Shown: positions 1-10,070 of the stretch, piece by piece
How positions within the stretch are numbered: position 1 is the stretch's first letter
Layout: every line of letters begins with the position of its first letter
Assembly (NCBI GenBank): GCA_958298945.1
Contig: OY282606.1
Location: 42,669,920 to 42,733,919, forward strand
Length of the DNA stretch: 64,000 nt
Reading direction: 5' to 3'
From: Atherix ibis
Taxonomy: Eukaryota > Arthropoda > Insecta > Diptera > Athericidae
The notes under the pieces: generated by a model
The model's database searches: none
What the model was told of the DNA's origin: nothing
Seen by the model: the letters and a program-made list of their open reading frames with translations, nothing else
Made by a program: the position numbers and the translations under genes

Positions 1-119
1 TTGGCGTTAAATATTTTTTTGGGCGTGAAAATGTTGATTTTTGACCCAAATAAGCGTTGTTTGCGGAAAGTTTTGCTTTTTGCCTTCAATTCGAACAAAT
101 TTGCGGCTGAAGCGTGTCA

Positions 120-452
120 AATGCCAATGGTGATTAACTTTAAAAAGGGAGAATTTTCTGCATCGTTTTGTGACTAGCGATGAAAAGTGGATCTATTACG
201 CTAAACCAAAATGAATAAAATCGTGGGTGCACCGCGGCCATGCATCAACATCGACGGCCAAGAATTCGTGGATCGCCTCAAAAGACGAGCAGGTTTTTCA
301 ACATGGAATCCGTATGCTACCAGAAAGGTAAGAAAACATTATGGCTAGCGATGAACAATACATGGAAGCATAAATATGTGAAAAATTTTCCACAATAAAG
401 CTTCAAATTAAAAAAAAAACAGCAGCGGTTTTCCATTTATACTCCCAATTTA
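120..452 (+). mobile_element. mariner fragment with large internal deletion
   Basis: From about 155 the + strand reads FLHRFVTSDEKWIYYAKPK then a stop. This is the segment around the first catalytic Asp of a mauritiana/mellifera-type mariner transposase (usual form VTGDEKWIYY). A proline/serine block follows (SWVHRGHASTSTAKNS), and then the sequence jumps to the C-terminal end (HGIRMLPERSEKT). The middle of the catalytic domain, with the second and third Asp, is therefore missing. The right end near 420-450 (cagcagcggttttccattta) resembles the TIR of the Mos1-like copies at 15.7 and 36.4 kb. The left end is not clear and may lie before the window. Confidence 0.6.
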
Positions 453-518
453 ATTCAAAATTATTTATCATTATGGTTGAGGATGAAATTTCCAAACAAA
501 ACAAGACTTTATTACATA

Positions 519-1807
519 CCACCTTGATCAAAAAGTTACCGGAATTTATTCAGAAAATTAAAAATTCAAGTTTATTCATATAAATCTATATTGTCCCCTT
601 CAAAGTAATCCCCATCGACTTTAACACACTTATGCCCAGCGCTTGATTCAATCCTCGAAACATTTTTTATATTCGGTTTTTGGTATGTCCATCAGTGCTT
701 TCTGCGATTTTTCCATTATTTTCTCTCGGCTGTTGAAACGCGTTTCCCGTAATGGCTTTTTAACCCGATTGAACAGAAAGAAGTCACAGGGAGCCAAATC
801 AGGTGAATTCGGTGGTTGTTGGATGGTATTTGTTGCATTTTTCGTTTAAAAATTACGAATAATGATGGCACTGTGCGACGGTGCCTTATCATAGTGCAAA
901 ATCCACGAGTTTTCTGCCCACAATTTTGGTCTCTTTCGGCGAATTGCTTCACGCAAACGCCTCATAATGCCCAAATAATACTCTTTCCGGCCTTCTGGCA
1001 AAAATTCATGATGCACTACACCGTTGTAATCCATGAAAACCGTGAGCATTGCCTTCTTTTTTGACTGAAAACGACGTGGTTTTTTTTGTCTCGGCTCATT
1101 TGGTGAACGCCATTCACTTGCCTGCTGTCTGGATTGCATGTCGTACTTATAAACCCACGTCTCGTCTCTAGTAATGATCCTTTTGATGAATGTGGGGTTG
1201 TCTTTTGCGACGTCAACACGGTATCTTTTTTGCATGAAATTAAGGTCTTTTGGCACCAACTTTGCTGGTACACGACGGAAATCCAAATCAATAACCAAAA
1301 TGTCTTGGACGGATCCATAGGCAATGTTCAAGTCCTCCGCTATCTCTCTGATGGTTAATTTGTGGTTATTGACCAACATTTCTTTTACTTTATCAATATT
1401 TCGTCGGTTTTCGGTTTTTGATGTCGGTGGTCTGCCACTGCGTTCATCATCTTCGATTGACTCACGACCACTTTTGAACCGCTCGTGCCACTGGTAAACG
1501 ACCGTTTTCTTTAGAGAATCGTTGCCAAAACACTTTTCCAACATTTCCAACGTTTGCGCACCATTAAATCCGTTTTTTACACAAAATTTAATACAAGTTC
1601 GTTGTTGCAAATTTAAATCCATTTCTAAAATTGTAAAAAGTCGCCAACACACACACAGATAGATGTACTCTTGGCTACGTAACTTTTGCAAATGTCAAGC
1701 TATGATGCTAAGATTTAGAGGGAATATCAACAACAGATGTACCAACTTAACAAAAAAAACAGAACTCAAATGGGAACGATGGGAGCGCCACACTTTGATC
1801 AAGGTGG
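519..1807 (-). mobile_element. mariner element with both TIRs (about 1.29 kb)
   Basis: The left end reads TA then ccaccttgatcaaa from 519. The right end reads tttgatcaaggtgg to 1807 followed by TA. The ends are inverted copies flanked by the TA dinucleotide that mariners duplicate. The length is normal for the superfamily and the transposase gene runs on the minus strand. Confidence 0.9.
572..1622 (-). pseudogene. mariner transposase (DD34D), broken
   Basis: This is the cut-and-paste transposase of the element at 519-1807. It starts at ATG 1622 (MDLNLQQRTC), which is where family homology begins; a more upstream in-frame Met adds unrelated residues. An N-terminal helix-turn-helix with the linker motif RSGRP is followed by the catalytic domain. 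The first Asp lies in ITRDETWVY, the second in LHYDKAPSH and the third in PDLAPCDFF, with 34 residues between the last two. Lesions are an in-frame TAA at about 846-848, a TGA replacing Trp near 640 and a 1-bp insertion near 630. The C-terminus (GDYFEGDNID) ends at TAA 572-574. All three Asp survive, but the frame is interrupted, so it should be inactive. Confidence 0.88.
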
Positions 1808-1924
1808 TACATTTGCAACAGTATGCTTCGCTCAACCTATTTACCCATATTCTGGAAATTTTCAGTTATTAAAATTAATCTTAAGACAAATAAAACAGTA
1901 AATTCTATATGTTTCTATAAATTT

Positions 1925-2440
1925 ATTCGTCGGCTACCAAGCGTTGGTAATATTTTTGAAAATCATATTTTGAAACGCATTCATGCCATTCTTGAATACA
2001 CCAATATTATCCCTTATAATTAATTTTCGAATACTCCACGATCCAGCAATGCTATCGCATTGTTAATTATATTTATCTTTTCTTGAGAAGAAAGGAAATT
2101 GTCTAGAAATATTCTTTCCATATTTTTGTTAATATATGGTATACTGATCTTCTCTTGAAAACTCAAAAGCTTTCTCACTTCCATATACTATCTTATGTTG
2201 TTACTCCTCCACTCAGAAATATACCCTATTTTAGCTAGAGTCACACAAGACAGTATGCTTGGTCCTATTTTATATAATAGTACTGCCTATTACATACCCT
2301 CGGATACTAAGCATATCATTGTCGCGTATGCAAATAATACAGCAGCACTTACTACTCATAAAAATCCTATCAAATCTTCTAACAGAATACCATATTGACA
2401 ATCACCAAATCCTGTTTTAGAGATGGAAAGTGAAGGTATA
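1925..2440 (+). pseudogene. jockey-like LINE reverse transcriptase remnant
   Basis: Scattered reverse-transcriptase blocks are readable in order. RLPSVGNIFENHILKR followed by ILEYTNIIPYN matches the conserved stretch that precedes the RT palm. Then comes a block like QDSMLGPILYN (family form PQGSVLGPILYN) and YANNTAA in place of the catalytic YADD. Frames shift between the blocks and about 150 bases look lost or scrambled. It is a dead 5'- and 3'-truncated fragment with no visible tail. The clade is judged from the block wording only. Confidence 0.6.
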
Positions 2441-4004
2441 TGAACCAAATCTTAAAATACTAAATAGAAAGTACATAAAAAATACAATTTTTTTAAAGTC
2501 TTTTCATGTAATATTTATACTGAAATGTAAATTCTTACTATTTGGCGACAACTAAAGAGATTCACGGCTATATCAATGATTGGATTCAAACTCAAGACCG
2601 CTGCTTATTAGACTTAGACGTATCAAGTTTTGATTAATCAGGACATGATCTAAATATCTCTTTAAGATTTATATCTACAGATTCTACTGCTATACCTCAA
2701 TTTAAAGAGGATATTACTAGTAATTTTTATAAAATCATTAATTTTGAATTACAATATATTTTTAAAATTTTTCTAAAAATCTAGATTAATATAGATATTT
2801 TATATAAAAATATCTAATCTTCTGAGAGATTTTATAATTGATCAAAAAAAAAATCACAATGGAAAATGGCAATTTGTTTTTGCCTGAACGAATCGTACTC
2901 AATTTCAATAAGATTTGATCGAATTTTCTATAATAGAAAAGCATTGAAATGTAATTGACAATTGTTTGGATTCAAAAGGTATTTCTATATCTTAACTAGA
3001 AAATATATTATATAGGAAAGCTGTAGAAAAAATTTAAAAAATACATCAAATTCAACAACAAACACTTATATTGATTCCACATTGACGTCAATGGAGAATT
3101 CTAAAGTCACCGGGTTTTATGTATTGGAGTTTTTCCTAGATTCGTTTTTATTTCTGGAAAAAATACAAAATAAGAGAATGTTACCAAAAAAATCCATCAA
3201 GCATAAATTATGAAAATCAAAAAACGAAATTCGATCACAGAGAAAAATTATCAATTTGTCGGAAAAGTAATAATTTATTCATATCGGCTTTTGAAAATTC
3301 AAAATAAATTTTTCTAATAGAATTGGTGGAAAATAATCTCTACGATTTGATTTTTCTTCTATATCACAGAATATTGTTTTTATTTTTATTCTTTGAGACA
3401 TTCAGCTATGAATATTACATGATATAAATATCATGAGACAGGATAAATTAATTATGTTTGATCCAATTTTCACAGAATAAAATGAATGAGAAATGAAGTA
3501 GATTATTGAATAGTCTTCGTGGTTTGAATTAAAAAAGAAGCCTTTAAAATACAATTTTTCAATAACAGTTGAATTTGTTTATAGAAAGAATGCTTCAAAG
3601 GACTCGAATTTATTGGGAATCTGGAGTTTTATTCATTTTTAATTCTATAACATTTGATGTATAAAAGCATCACAGTATTTTATCTGCTCTTCAAAAGCTT
3701 ATTATTTTTAAATATGAATAAAATGGCAGAGCAGTGGAAGAGCTGTTCTCCTTATTCAATGAATTTTGCTATATACAAACAATATTTGAAAACTAAATAA
3801 TATAAAACATAAAAAATAAACATATAAAAAAATATAGTATGAGTATCTTTAGGATATTAATAAAATATTAATCTTCAAGTTTAAAAGTAATTTTTGATAT
3901 TAGAACCAAGTCTTGATCTTTTAAAAATATAGTTTAATTTTTTTATTTGGAAAGCTTAAAAGAAAAAAAGTTTTCAATTATTTCTTATATTAAATTACTA
4001 ATTT
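2441..4004. other. AT-rich intergenic sequence
   Basis: Very AT-rich with frequent stops in all frames. I see no gene, TIR or RNA gene here. Confidence 0.6.
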
Positions 4005-4462
4005 TCAATTAAGGTCATTGGTATTTATTCTTAGAATTAAGGTCATAAACGATTAACCTTAGAATTATGGTAATAACATTAGAATTAAAGTCATCAGTTT
4101 TTAACCAAAGAGTTAAAATCATAATCCTCCACACCTAGAATTAAAGTCGTAAGCTTTCAACCATATATACCTTTAATAAGCTACTTAAGTTAATTATTAA
4201 GATCATAATCATTTAACATTAGAATTGAGGTCATCCGTTTTTAACCAAATAGTTAAGGTCATAATCCTTCAAATCTAGAATTAAGGTTATAAGATTTCAA
4301 CCATATAAATAAGGTCAAATACCTTTAACCTTAGAGTTTGGGTAATAAGCTGTTTGACTTAATTATTAAGATCATAATCCTTTAACCTTAGTATTGAGGT
4401 CATAAGATTTTAATGAAAAAATTAAGGTGATATGCCTTTAACCTTTTAATTTAGGTCAAAAA
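4005..4462. repeat. degenerate minisatellite built on 'gaattaaggtcataa' units
   Basis: Short variants of agaattaaggtcat and agttaaggtcataatcctt alternate with tttaacctta-type spacers through the whole interval. A longer order is also visible: agaattaaagtcatcagttt at 4081 recurs as agaattgaggtcatccgttt at 4221, 140 bp on. A third relative sits about 170 bp further, near 4390. Units have diverged by substitutions and small indels, so the array is old. Confidence 0.75.
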
Positions 4463-4639
4463 GTATCTTTTATAATATTTAAATAAGAAAAATGAGATAT
4501 TATTTTGGAATTCCTTTTCCCAATTTTGAAAATTTTTTGTTAGCCAATAACATTTCTTCAAAATTGTTGGCACAAAAATTAATCAGCCTCACATGTGCCC
4601 ACTATCATTCCGGTACGTCTAAAGTCAATTCACAGGGAA

Positions 4640-6200
4640 GAAACCACTGGACGAGCCAGCTTCCTATCGTCCACTTTGCATGCTGGATTCGGGCGGGAAG
4701 AACTTGGAGCGGATAGTGGCCGACAGATTGGAGCAATACATCGATCCTCAACTTTCCGAATTTCAATTCGGATTCAGGAAGGGGAGATCGACCATCGACG
4801 CGTTGGAACTCGTCACGAACATTGCAAAGGAAGCCATCTCAGGAAAGAGATGGAAAGGCGGTTCTAAAAAGTACTGCCTCATTGTCACCCTGGACATCAA
4901 GAACGCGTTTAACTCGGCCCGCTGGGATCGAATCTTGGAGGCCCTTGAGAACATGGGGGTGCCCTACTACCTACGGAGGATGGTCAGATCATACTTCAGT
5001 GATCGACTACTGCAATACGAGACCGAGGATGGACCAGCAGAGTATGGGGACACGGGAGGGGTACCTCAGGGCTCTGTACTGGGGCCACTCTTGTGGAACG
5101 TCATGTACGACGGCCTACTCCATCTGCAATTACCGACGAACACAACACTCGTGGCTTTCGCGGACGACGTAGCGGTTGTCCTGGTAGCCAAACACCTAGA
5201 GGAACTGGAAGCCGCATTCTCCACCACCATCCGGAGCATAAAACAGTGGATGACATCGGCAGACCTGTCTTTGGCAGAACATAAGACCGAGGCACTCCTT
5301 GTGAGTAGCCGGAAGAAAATGGAGACCATCACCATAAGAGTAGGCGATCACGACATCCGGTCGCTACCCTACATCCGGTATCTAGGAGTGGTCTTGGATG
5401 CCAGACTCTAGTACAAGGAGCACATCTCCAGCGTCAGCAGGAAGGCATCAGCAGTACAGGGCGCACTTTCGCGGATAATACCCAATATCGGAGGCCCCAG
5501 GCAAATCCAAAGGCGACTACTGGCAACTGTGGTTACCTCCGTCCTGCTATACGGAGCACCAGTGTGGGCGAAATCGCTAGAGCTAACAACATACCGCAAG
5601 ACAATGACATCAGTCCAGCGGCTCTAAGCGATCAGAGTGGCGTCAGCATACCGAACGGTATCACACGATGCGGTCAACATCGTGGCATCATGCCCACCCA
5701 TCGACATCCTGGCAGGAGAGCGGGAACGCCAACACCGTAGGAAGAAGGAAGAGCGGCGAAAGGTCCTCTGTGAAGAGGAGAGACCCGAGAGTCTTCGCCT
5801 CTGGCTAGAGAGATGGGACAACTCGACGAAGGGTCGGTGGACTCATCGGCTGATCCCACATGTTACCAAATGGGTCACTCGCCTGCACGGGGAAGTCGGG
5901 TATTACATCACCCAACTATTGACTGGGCATGGATGCTTTCGGGCATACTTGCACAGATTCAAAAGAACTGACTCCCCAAACTGTCATCATTGCCGCGATG
6001 TGATCGAAGACGCAGAACACGTGTTCTTCCAGTGCCCCCTCTACGAGGAGACGCGGGTGGAGCTGGAGAGAAATCTGGACCGTTCTATCACTCCAGAAAA
6101 TATAGTGGAGCGCATGCTGAAGAGCCAATCGGCTTGGAACAGAATTGCAGAGTACGCGGAATCCATTATCAAGGATCTCCACACAACGTACGAAGAATAG
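4640..6200 (+). pseudogene. R1-clade-like LINE ORF2: reverse transcriptase plus C-terminal zinc knuckle
   Basis: One reading frame runs through the whole interval with only two stops, TAG 5409-5411 and TAA 5625-5627. Homology begins with KPLDEPASYRPLCMLD before the Met at 4680. RT blocks follow in order: QFGFRKGRSTIDA, LDIKNAFNSARW, GVPQGSVLGPLLWN, and FADD at 5157-5168, the metal-binding catalytic motif, which is intact. SYLG-like (YIRYLGVVLDAR) thumb sequence precedes the first stop. The C-terminal part ends with CHHC...H...C (first Cys 5982, last Cys 6033), the zinc knuckle that R1-type LINEs carry. The endonuclease and ORF1 are absent. It is the least damaged LINE in the window. Confidence 0.88.
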
Positions 6201-6314
6201 GCCGCGAGGCGTCATAACATCGGGACAGCAGTAGCATCAAACAAGGGGAACCATCGTTCCGGGAGCAAGATCAGAGGTGCAGGTTAGGTTTTAGCGAGGT
6301 AAAAATCCTGCATA

Positions 6315-6346
6315 ACTCGCCTGGCAGGAAAAACTTCCAGGCGAGT
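6315..6346 (+). other. perfect stem-loop in LINE 3' UTR
   Basis: actcgcctgg at 6315-6324 pairs perfectly with ccaggcgagt at 6337-6346 across a 12-nt loop. It lies about 115 bp after the ORF2 stop and 45-50 bp before the A-run, where LINE reverse transcriptases often recognise their own RNA. The role is inferred. Confidence 0.6.
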
Positions 6347-6390
6347 ACCTTTTGAAGGTTTCCCCCTGTACCTCATTAATCTAAACAGAA

Positions 6391-6994
6391 AAAAAAGTCA
6401 ATTCACTTGTTTATCAAATTTTTAGCTGAATGCCATGTGATCGTGACTTACTTTACTGGTTATATTTGGTTTGTTTATTTTTTTTGTAAGATTTTATTTA
6501 CATGACCCAGAGTATTGGTCATGTCAATATATATTAAATGGCTAGAAATACGCTATAAAATTGGTGGATGGCTTTTAAACAAGAAAGTTATCGGCGAGAG
6601 CAGTGTCCCCTTTCCAAATTCTCAGCAGTCTTCGTGCCATCATTTGGCCTACTGTGAATTTCTACTATGGCTGAGAATGTTTTTTTTGACTTTTTAAAAT
6701 TTAACGTGGTATATTAGATATCGTTGTGAGCACAGGATGCCCAACAATTTTTCCATACAGCTGATCAGCACGTTCACTTACCATATTCACTACATAGGCC
6801 GGCACCCAATGCATTTCGAGACTCCTTTTGTTGAGTAGGTTATGTCGAAACTCGTTGAGTACATAATTATTTATTAGGCTTTACAGTGGTTGACTTCATT
6901 TCTTATACTCTTGAGAGGAAAAATTATTATCCGGATATAACACCCGGGCTTCATTTGGAAACACAAGGAGCCTTCACCGCCAACCTCCTTCTTC
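6391..6994. other. intergenic sequence, nothing recognised
   Basis: Mixed AT-rich sequence with only short frames. No element signature seen. Confidence 0.5.
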
Positions 6995-7125
6995 ATGTTA
7001 AAATCCTATTTATCTGATCAATTTTTTAAGGTACAAGAAGATAATCAATCATCAGATTTCCTTCCAATTATTGCTGGAGTTTTATTTGGTAGCATATTGC
7101 AACCAATACTGTGTAATATTGATTA
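6995..7125 (+). pseudogene. jockey-like LINE RT fragment
   Basis: A single open stretch reads MLKSYLSDQFFKVQEDN then IIAGVLFGSILQPILCNID and a stop. The order LKSYLSDR-F-V, GVPQGS-LGPILY is the standard LINE sequence just before the YADD motif, with PQ changed to LF here. Only about 43 codons survive. It abuts mariner sequence on its right. Confidence 0.65.
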
Positions 7126-7129
7126 AAGG

Positions 7130-7495
7130 GGAAATAAGTCCATTAGTTTGACCATATGGAAGCAGCTCATACACATAGTATATGATTCCTTCCCAGTCTC
7201 ACCAAAGACACAGCAAAACCTTCCTGGCCGTTAGCCCAGCTTTGGCCACCGTTTGAGCTGCTTCACCGCGCAATAACCACAATCGTCATCCTCTCAATAT
7301 TATCGTACGTGACCCATTTCTCATCTCCAGCGACCATTGATTAAAGAAATGGGTCGATTTCGTTTCGTTTGGCCAAGGCTTTGCAGATGAAAATTCGATC
7401 CATCATATTTTTTTGCGACAATTCGTGTGGCATCCAAACATCGAGCTTTTTTTTGAGTCCAGATTTATGCAGATGGTTCGATCTTTACGAAATAG
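7130..7495 (-). pseudogene. mariner transposase fragment
   Basis: Read on the minus strand from 7495: NHLHKSGLKKKLDVWMPHEL, then MMDRIFICKALAKRN, VAGDEKWVTYDN (first catalytic Asp kept), EAAQTVAKAGLTARKVLLC and a degraded YYELLPYGQT. This is the end of the helix-turn-helix region plus the first half of the catalytic domain. Frameshifts separate several blocks and the second half is absent. No TIR is visible, and its N-terminal side ends exactly at a perfect palindrome. Confidence 0.7.
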
Positions 7496-7567
7496 AAAGA
7501 AGGACATGATTCACGACGAAGGGTTTTTTGAATAAAAAACCCTTCGTCGTGAATCATGTCCTTCTTT
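7496..7567. repeat. perfect 34-bp inverted repeat with 4-nt loop
   Basis: Positions 7496-7529 (starting aaagaaggacatgattcacg) are the exact reverse complement of 7534-7567, with gaat between them. It sits at the broken edge of a mariner fragment. Confidence 0.95.
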
Positions 7568-7776
7568 ATTCGTTAACCGTAATACCATTCTGCAAGGCAG
7601 GAAAGAGCGATATCTTATGCTACTGTAGTAATAACTGACTTATTCTGATATGTATTTTTACTTAAGCGGAAGTCAACATACTAGCTGATGCCAATACAAA
7701 TATTGACTATTGTGAATGAAATATTACTACGCCCACACTTGAAATGTGAATTACCTTTAAGAAGACATTCCTTCTA

Positions 7777-8640
7777 TTGGGTTGTTCGGAAAGTAATTTA
7801 GTTTTTTCCCAACAGAGGATTTAATTGTATTTTTTCATAACCAACTTCACACTTAAGCCGCATAATCATTAGTATATTGACAGCTGATATAGCAAGGCTT
7901 ACTTGTGAAAAATTCGATTGATTCCGCTAAGTAATTTTTGGTTGATAACGTTTTAAATATGGAAAGTGAAAAACAGCATTTTCGGTATATTTTATTTTTT
8001 TAATATAGACAAGATAACAATGCTGTTCAAGCAAGAAAAAAATTATCCGATGTATATGGAGAAGATGTGTTAAGTCAGTGCCTATGCCAAAACTGGTTTA
8101 CAAAATTTCGATCCGGCCATTTTGATCTCGAAGATGCACAACCTTCTAGAAGGCCAGTTTAAGCTAATGAAGACACAATAAAGGCATTAATTGATGCAAA
8201 CCGGCGAATAACAACTCGTGAGATCCCTAAGAGATTAAATTTATTAAATACGACTATTCATGATCATTTGAAACAGCTAGGTTTTATCTCAAAGCTCAAC
8301 ATAAGGGTTCCTCAGCTTCTTACGGAAAAAAATTTGTGCCGTCGTATTGACGTTTGTGATTTGCTTCTCAAACGCCAAGAAAATGGTCCATTTTTGAAAC
8401 GTTGTCTACAAAAATGTTAAGCGTAAGAGATCCTGGAGTAGAAAAGATGAACCGGCTCAAAGCACTTCGCAAGCCAATATTCATCAAAACAAGGTTATGC
8501 TATCTATTTGGTGGGATTTCAAAGGAATCGTTTATTTTGAGCTTCTACCGAGTAACACAACGATCAATTCTGAAGTGTACTGTCATCAGTTGGACAAATT
8601 GAATAATTCACTTAAAGAAAAAAGGCCAATAAATAAGCTA
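7777..8640 (+). mobile_element. 3'-deleted mariner
   Basis: The left end is TA (7775-7776) then ttgggttgttcggaaagtaa. The transposase remnant stops at about 8638, where TA is followed by a second, same-orientation copy of the TIR (ttgggtttttcggaaggtaa, 8641) instead of an inverted right end. The element therefore lost its right part. The same TIR start (ttgggt) is shared with the element at 20.4-21.6 kb. Confidence 0.75.
7959..8638 (+). pseudogene. mariner transposase, C-terminal half missing
   Basis: It starts at ATG 7959 (MESEKQHFRYILFF). The N-terminal DNA-binding region is recognisable: ARKKLSDVYGED, QNWFTKFRSGHFDLED, a ruined RSGRP linker (RRPV then a stop), and IDANRRITTREI. LLTEKNLCRRIDVCDLLLKR follows. 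The region that should carry the first Asp (GDEKW) is scrambled. From 8497 WWDFKGIVYFELLPSNTTIN and LNNSLKEKRP are readable, then the gene ends before the second and third Asp. Its closest relative in the window is the transposase at 20544-21536. Confidence 0.78.
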
Positions 8641-8750
8641 TTGGGTTTTTCGGAAGGTAATTTTGTAATTGTTAGCAATTTTCCCATATGGCACTATGGG
8701 AAAATTGATAACAAGTAAATTTCGTCAGTCTGACTTTTCACTCAGACTGA
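8641..8750. repeat. solitary mariner TIR followed by two perfect hairpins
   Basis: A directly repeated TIR start at 8641-8664 is followed by caattttcccata (8676-8688) pairing with 8695-8707 across 6 nt. Then tcagtctga (8725-8733) pairs with 8742-8750 across 8 nt. Confidence 0.75.
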
Positions 8751-9136
8751 AGGTTTCTATTTTCAAGTGAGATAAAAGTAATACAGTACTTTACATACTG
8801 ATCTAATTAAAGAATTCCTTAAATATCCTTTTTCTAATAAAAATGAATTTCTGCACCATTTATTCGTCGTATGAAATCGTGCACTCTAACCACTTATCAA
8901 TCGTGGGATATTTTCAGTTCCCACAATGTAAGAAATGTGAATTCCTGCGGATCACTTGTAATAGTTTGCTCATTTCCATAATTTCTTTGCTATGCACTTT
9001 GACGATGTATATTTTTTAGTTTAGGTAAATATTATGTATTTTAGAATTAAGAACAATATTAATACTCCAGATTTGAGAAACGATTCATTCTAGTGGTAAG
9101 GCTAATAAAAACGACTTCGAAAATAAACTATTTTGC
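8751..9136. other. intergenic sequence, nothing recognised
   Basis: AT-rich, no frame or repeat of note. Confidence 0.5.
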
Positions 9137-10070
9137 TATATTATTCAAAAAGTATCGCGAATTTTGAATTTCCGCGGGTTACGTTTATTTGATTTTCGAT
9201 TTTTTTTGTGGCGTTATATTGGTACTCATGTATCTCACTTATGACGACAAGTTCGGCCATTTTGAATGTTCAGTTAATTTTTAACAGCGGCTTTGCTTGC
9301 ACGTGTTTTGGCTCGTCTTCGATTTTTGCCCATTCCAAAAAATGGATTAAAGGATATGTATCAAATTTTGTGTGAAAAACAAAATTAATTGCGCAGACGC
9401 ATTCCGAATATTGACTGTGGCATATGGTGAAGCTACCTTGGACCGAAGCAACGTTTATCGGTTGTACAAAATGTTCTCAGAGGGCCGAGAACAAGCGCAC
9501 CAAGTTCGGTCGAATGTGAAGGTTTTGCTTACAGTTTTCTTCAATTGCAGGGGCGTGGTGCATCATGAGTTCCTGCCACAGGGTAGAACGGTCAATAAGG
9601 AATATTAGCTGCAAGTTATGAGCAAGTTACGTGAAGCAATCCGCCAGAAATTACCGGATTTGTGGAAGAACAAAAATTAGCTTTTGCAACCATGATAACG
9701 CCCCTGCTCACACATCGTTGCTTGTGCGCGAATTTTTGTCCAAAAACAACATACTAATAATGCCGCAGCCACCGTATTCCTCAGATCTGACCCCCTGTGA
9801 CTTTTTCTTGTTACCGAAACTGAAGAGCCCCATGAAACGACGACGCTACGCTACGATTGAGAAGATAAAAACGGTATCGAAGGAGGAGCTGAACAAGATC
9901 ACAAAAAAAGATTTTTTAATGTGCTTCGAGGATTGGAAAAACGTTGGCACAAGTGTATAATATATGGTGGGGATTACTTTGAAGGGGACAAAATAGATAT
10001 TCATGAACAAAACAATAAATAATTTTAAAAAAAACACAAAATTCGCGATACTTTTTGAACAGACCTTGTA
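9137..10070 (+). mobile_element. internally deleted mariner (copy 1 of the 'cgaggtctgttc' family)
   Basis: The right end reads attcgcgatactttttgaac then agaccttg and TA (10069-10070). The left end (ttcaaaaagtatcgcgaatt at about 9144) is its inverse, but the outermost 8-10 bp are eroded. The copy at 61750-62625 has the same ends. Confidence 0.8.
9342..10022 (+). pseudogene. mariner transposase, centre deleted
   Basis: It starts at ATG 9342; codon 3 is a stop. IKFCVKNKINCADAFRIL through YRLYKMFSEGRE is the first helix-turn-helix. The sequence then jumps to QVRSNVKVLLTVFFN, so the second helix-turn-helix and the block with the first Asp are gone. GVVHHEFLPQGRTVNKEY, HDNAPAHTSLL (second Asp) and SSDLTPCDFF (third Asp) follow with 34 residues between the two Asp. 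A frameshift occurs near 9620-9640 and another near 9945. The C-terminus GGDYFEGDKIDIHE ends at TAA 10020-10022. Confidence 0.82.

Larger units (their letters stand above)
4640..6390 (+). mobile_element. 5'-truncated R1-like LINE
   Basis: The body has clearly higher GC than its flanks, starts abruptly in the RT domain near 4640 and ends in a 3' UTR with a short A-run near 6385-6395. This is the usual form of an incompletely reverse-transcribed LINE. A TSD could not be placed by eye. Confidence 0.8.

Noticed and set aside
4763..5335. Long open frames on the other strand and other frames of the R1-like LINE
   Set aside because: They overlap the RT frame with its clear motifs; high GC alone keeps them open.
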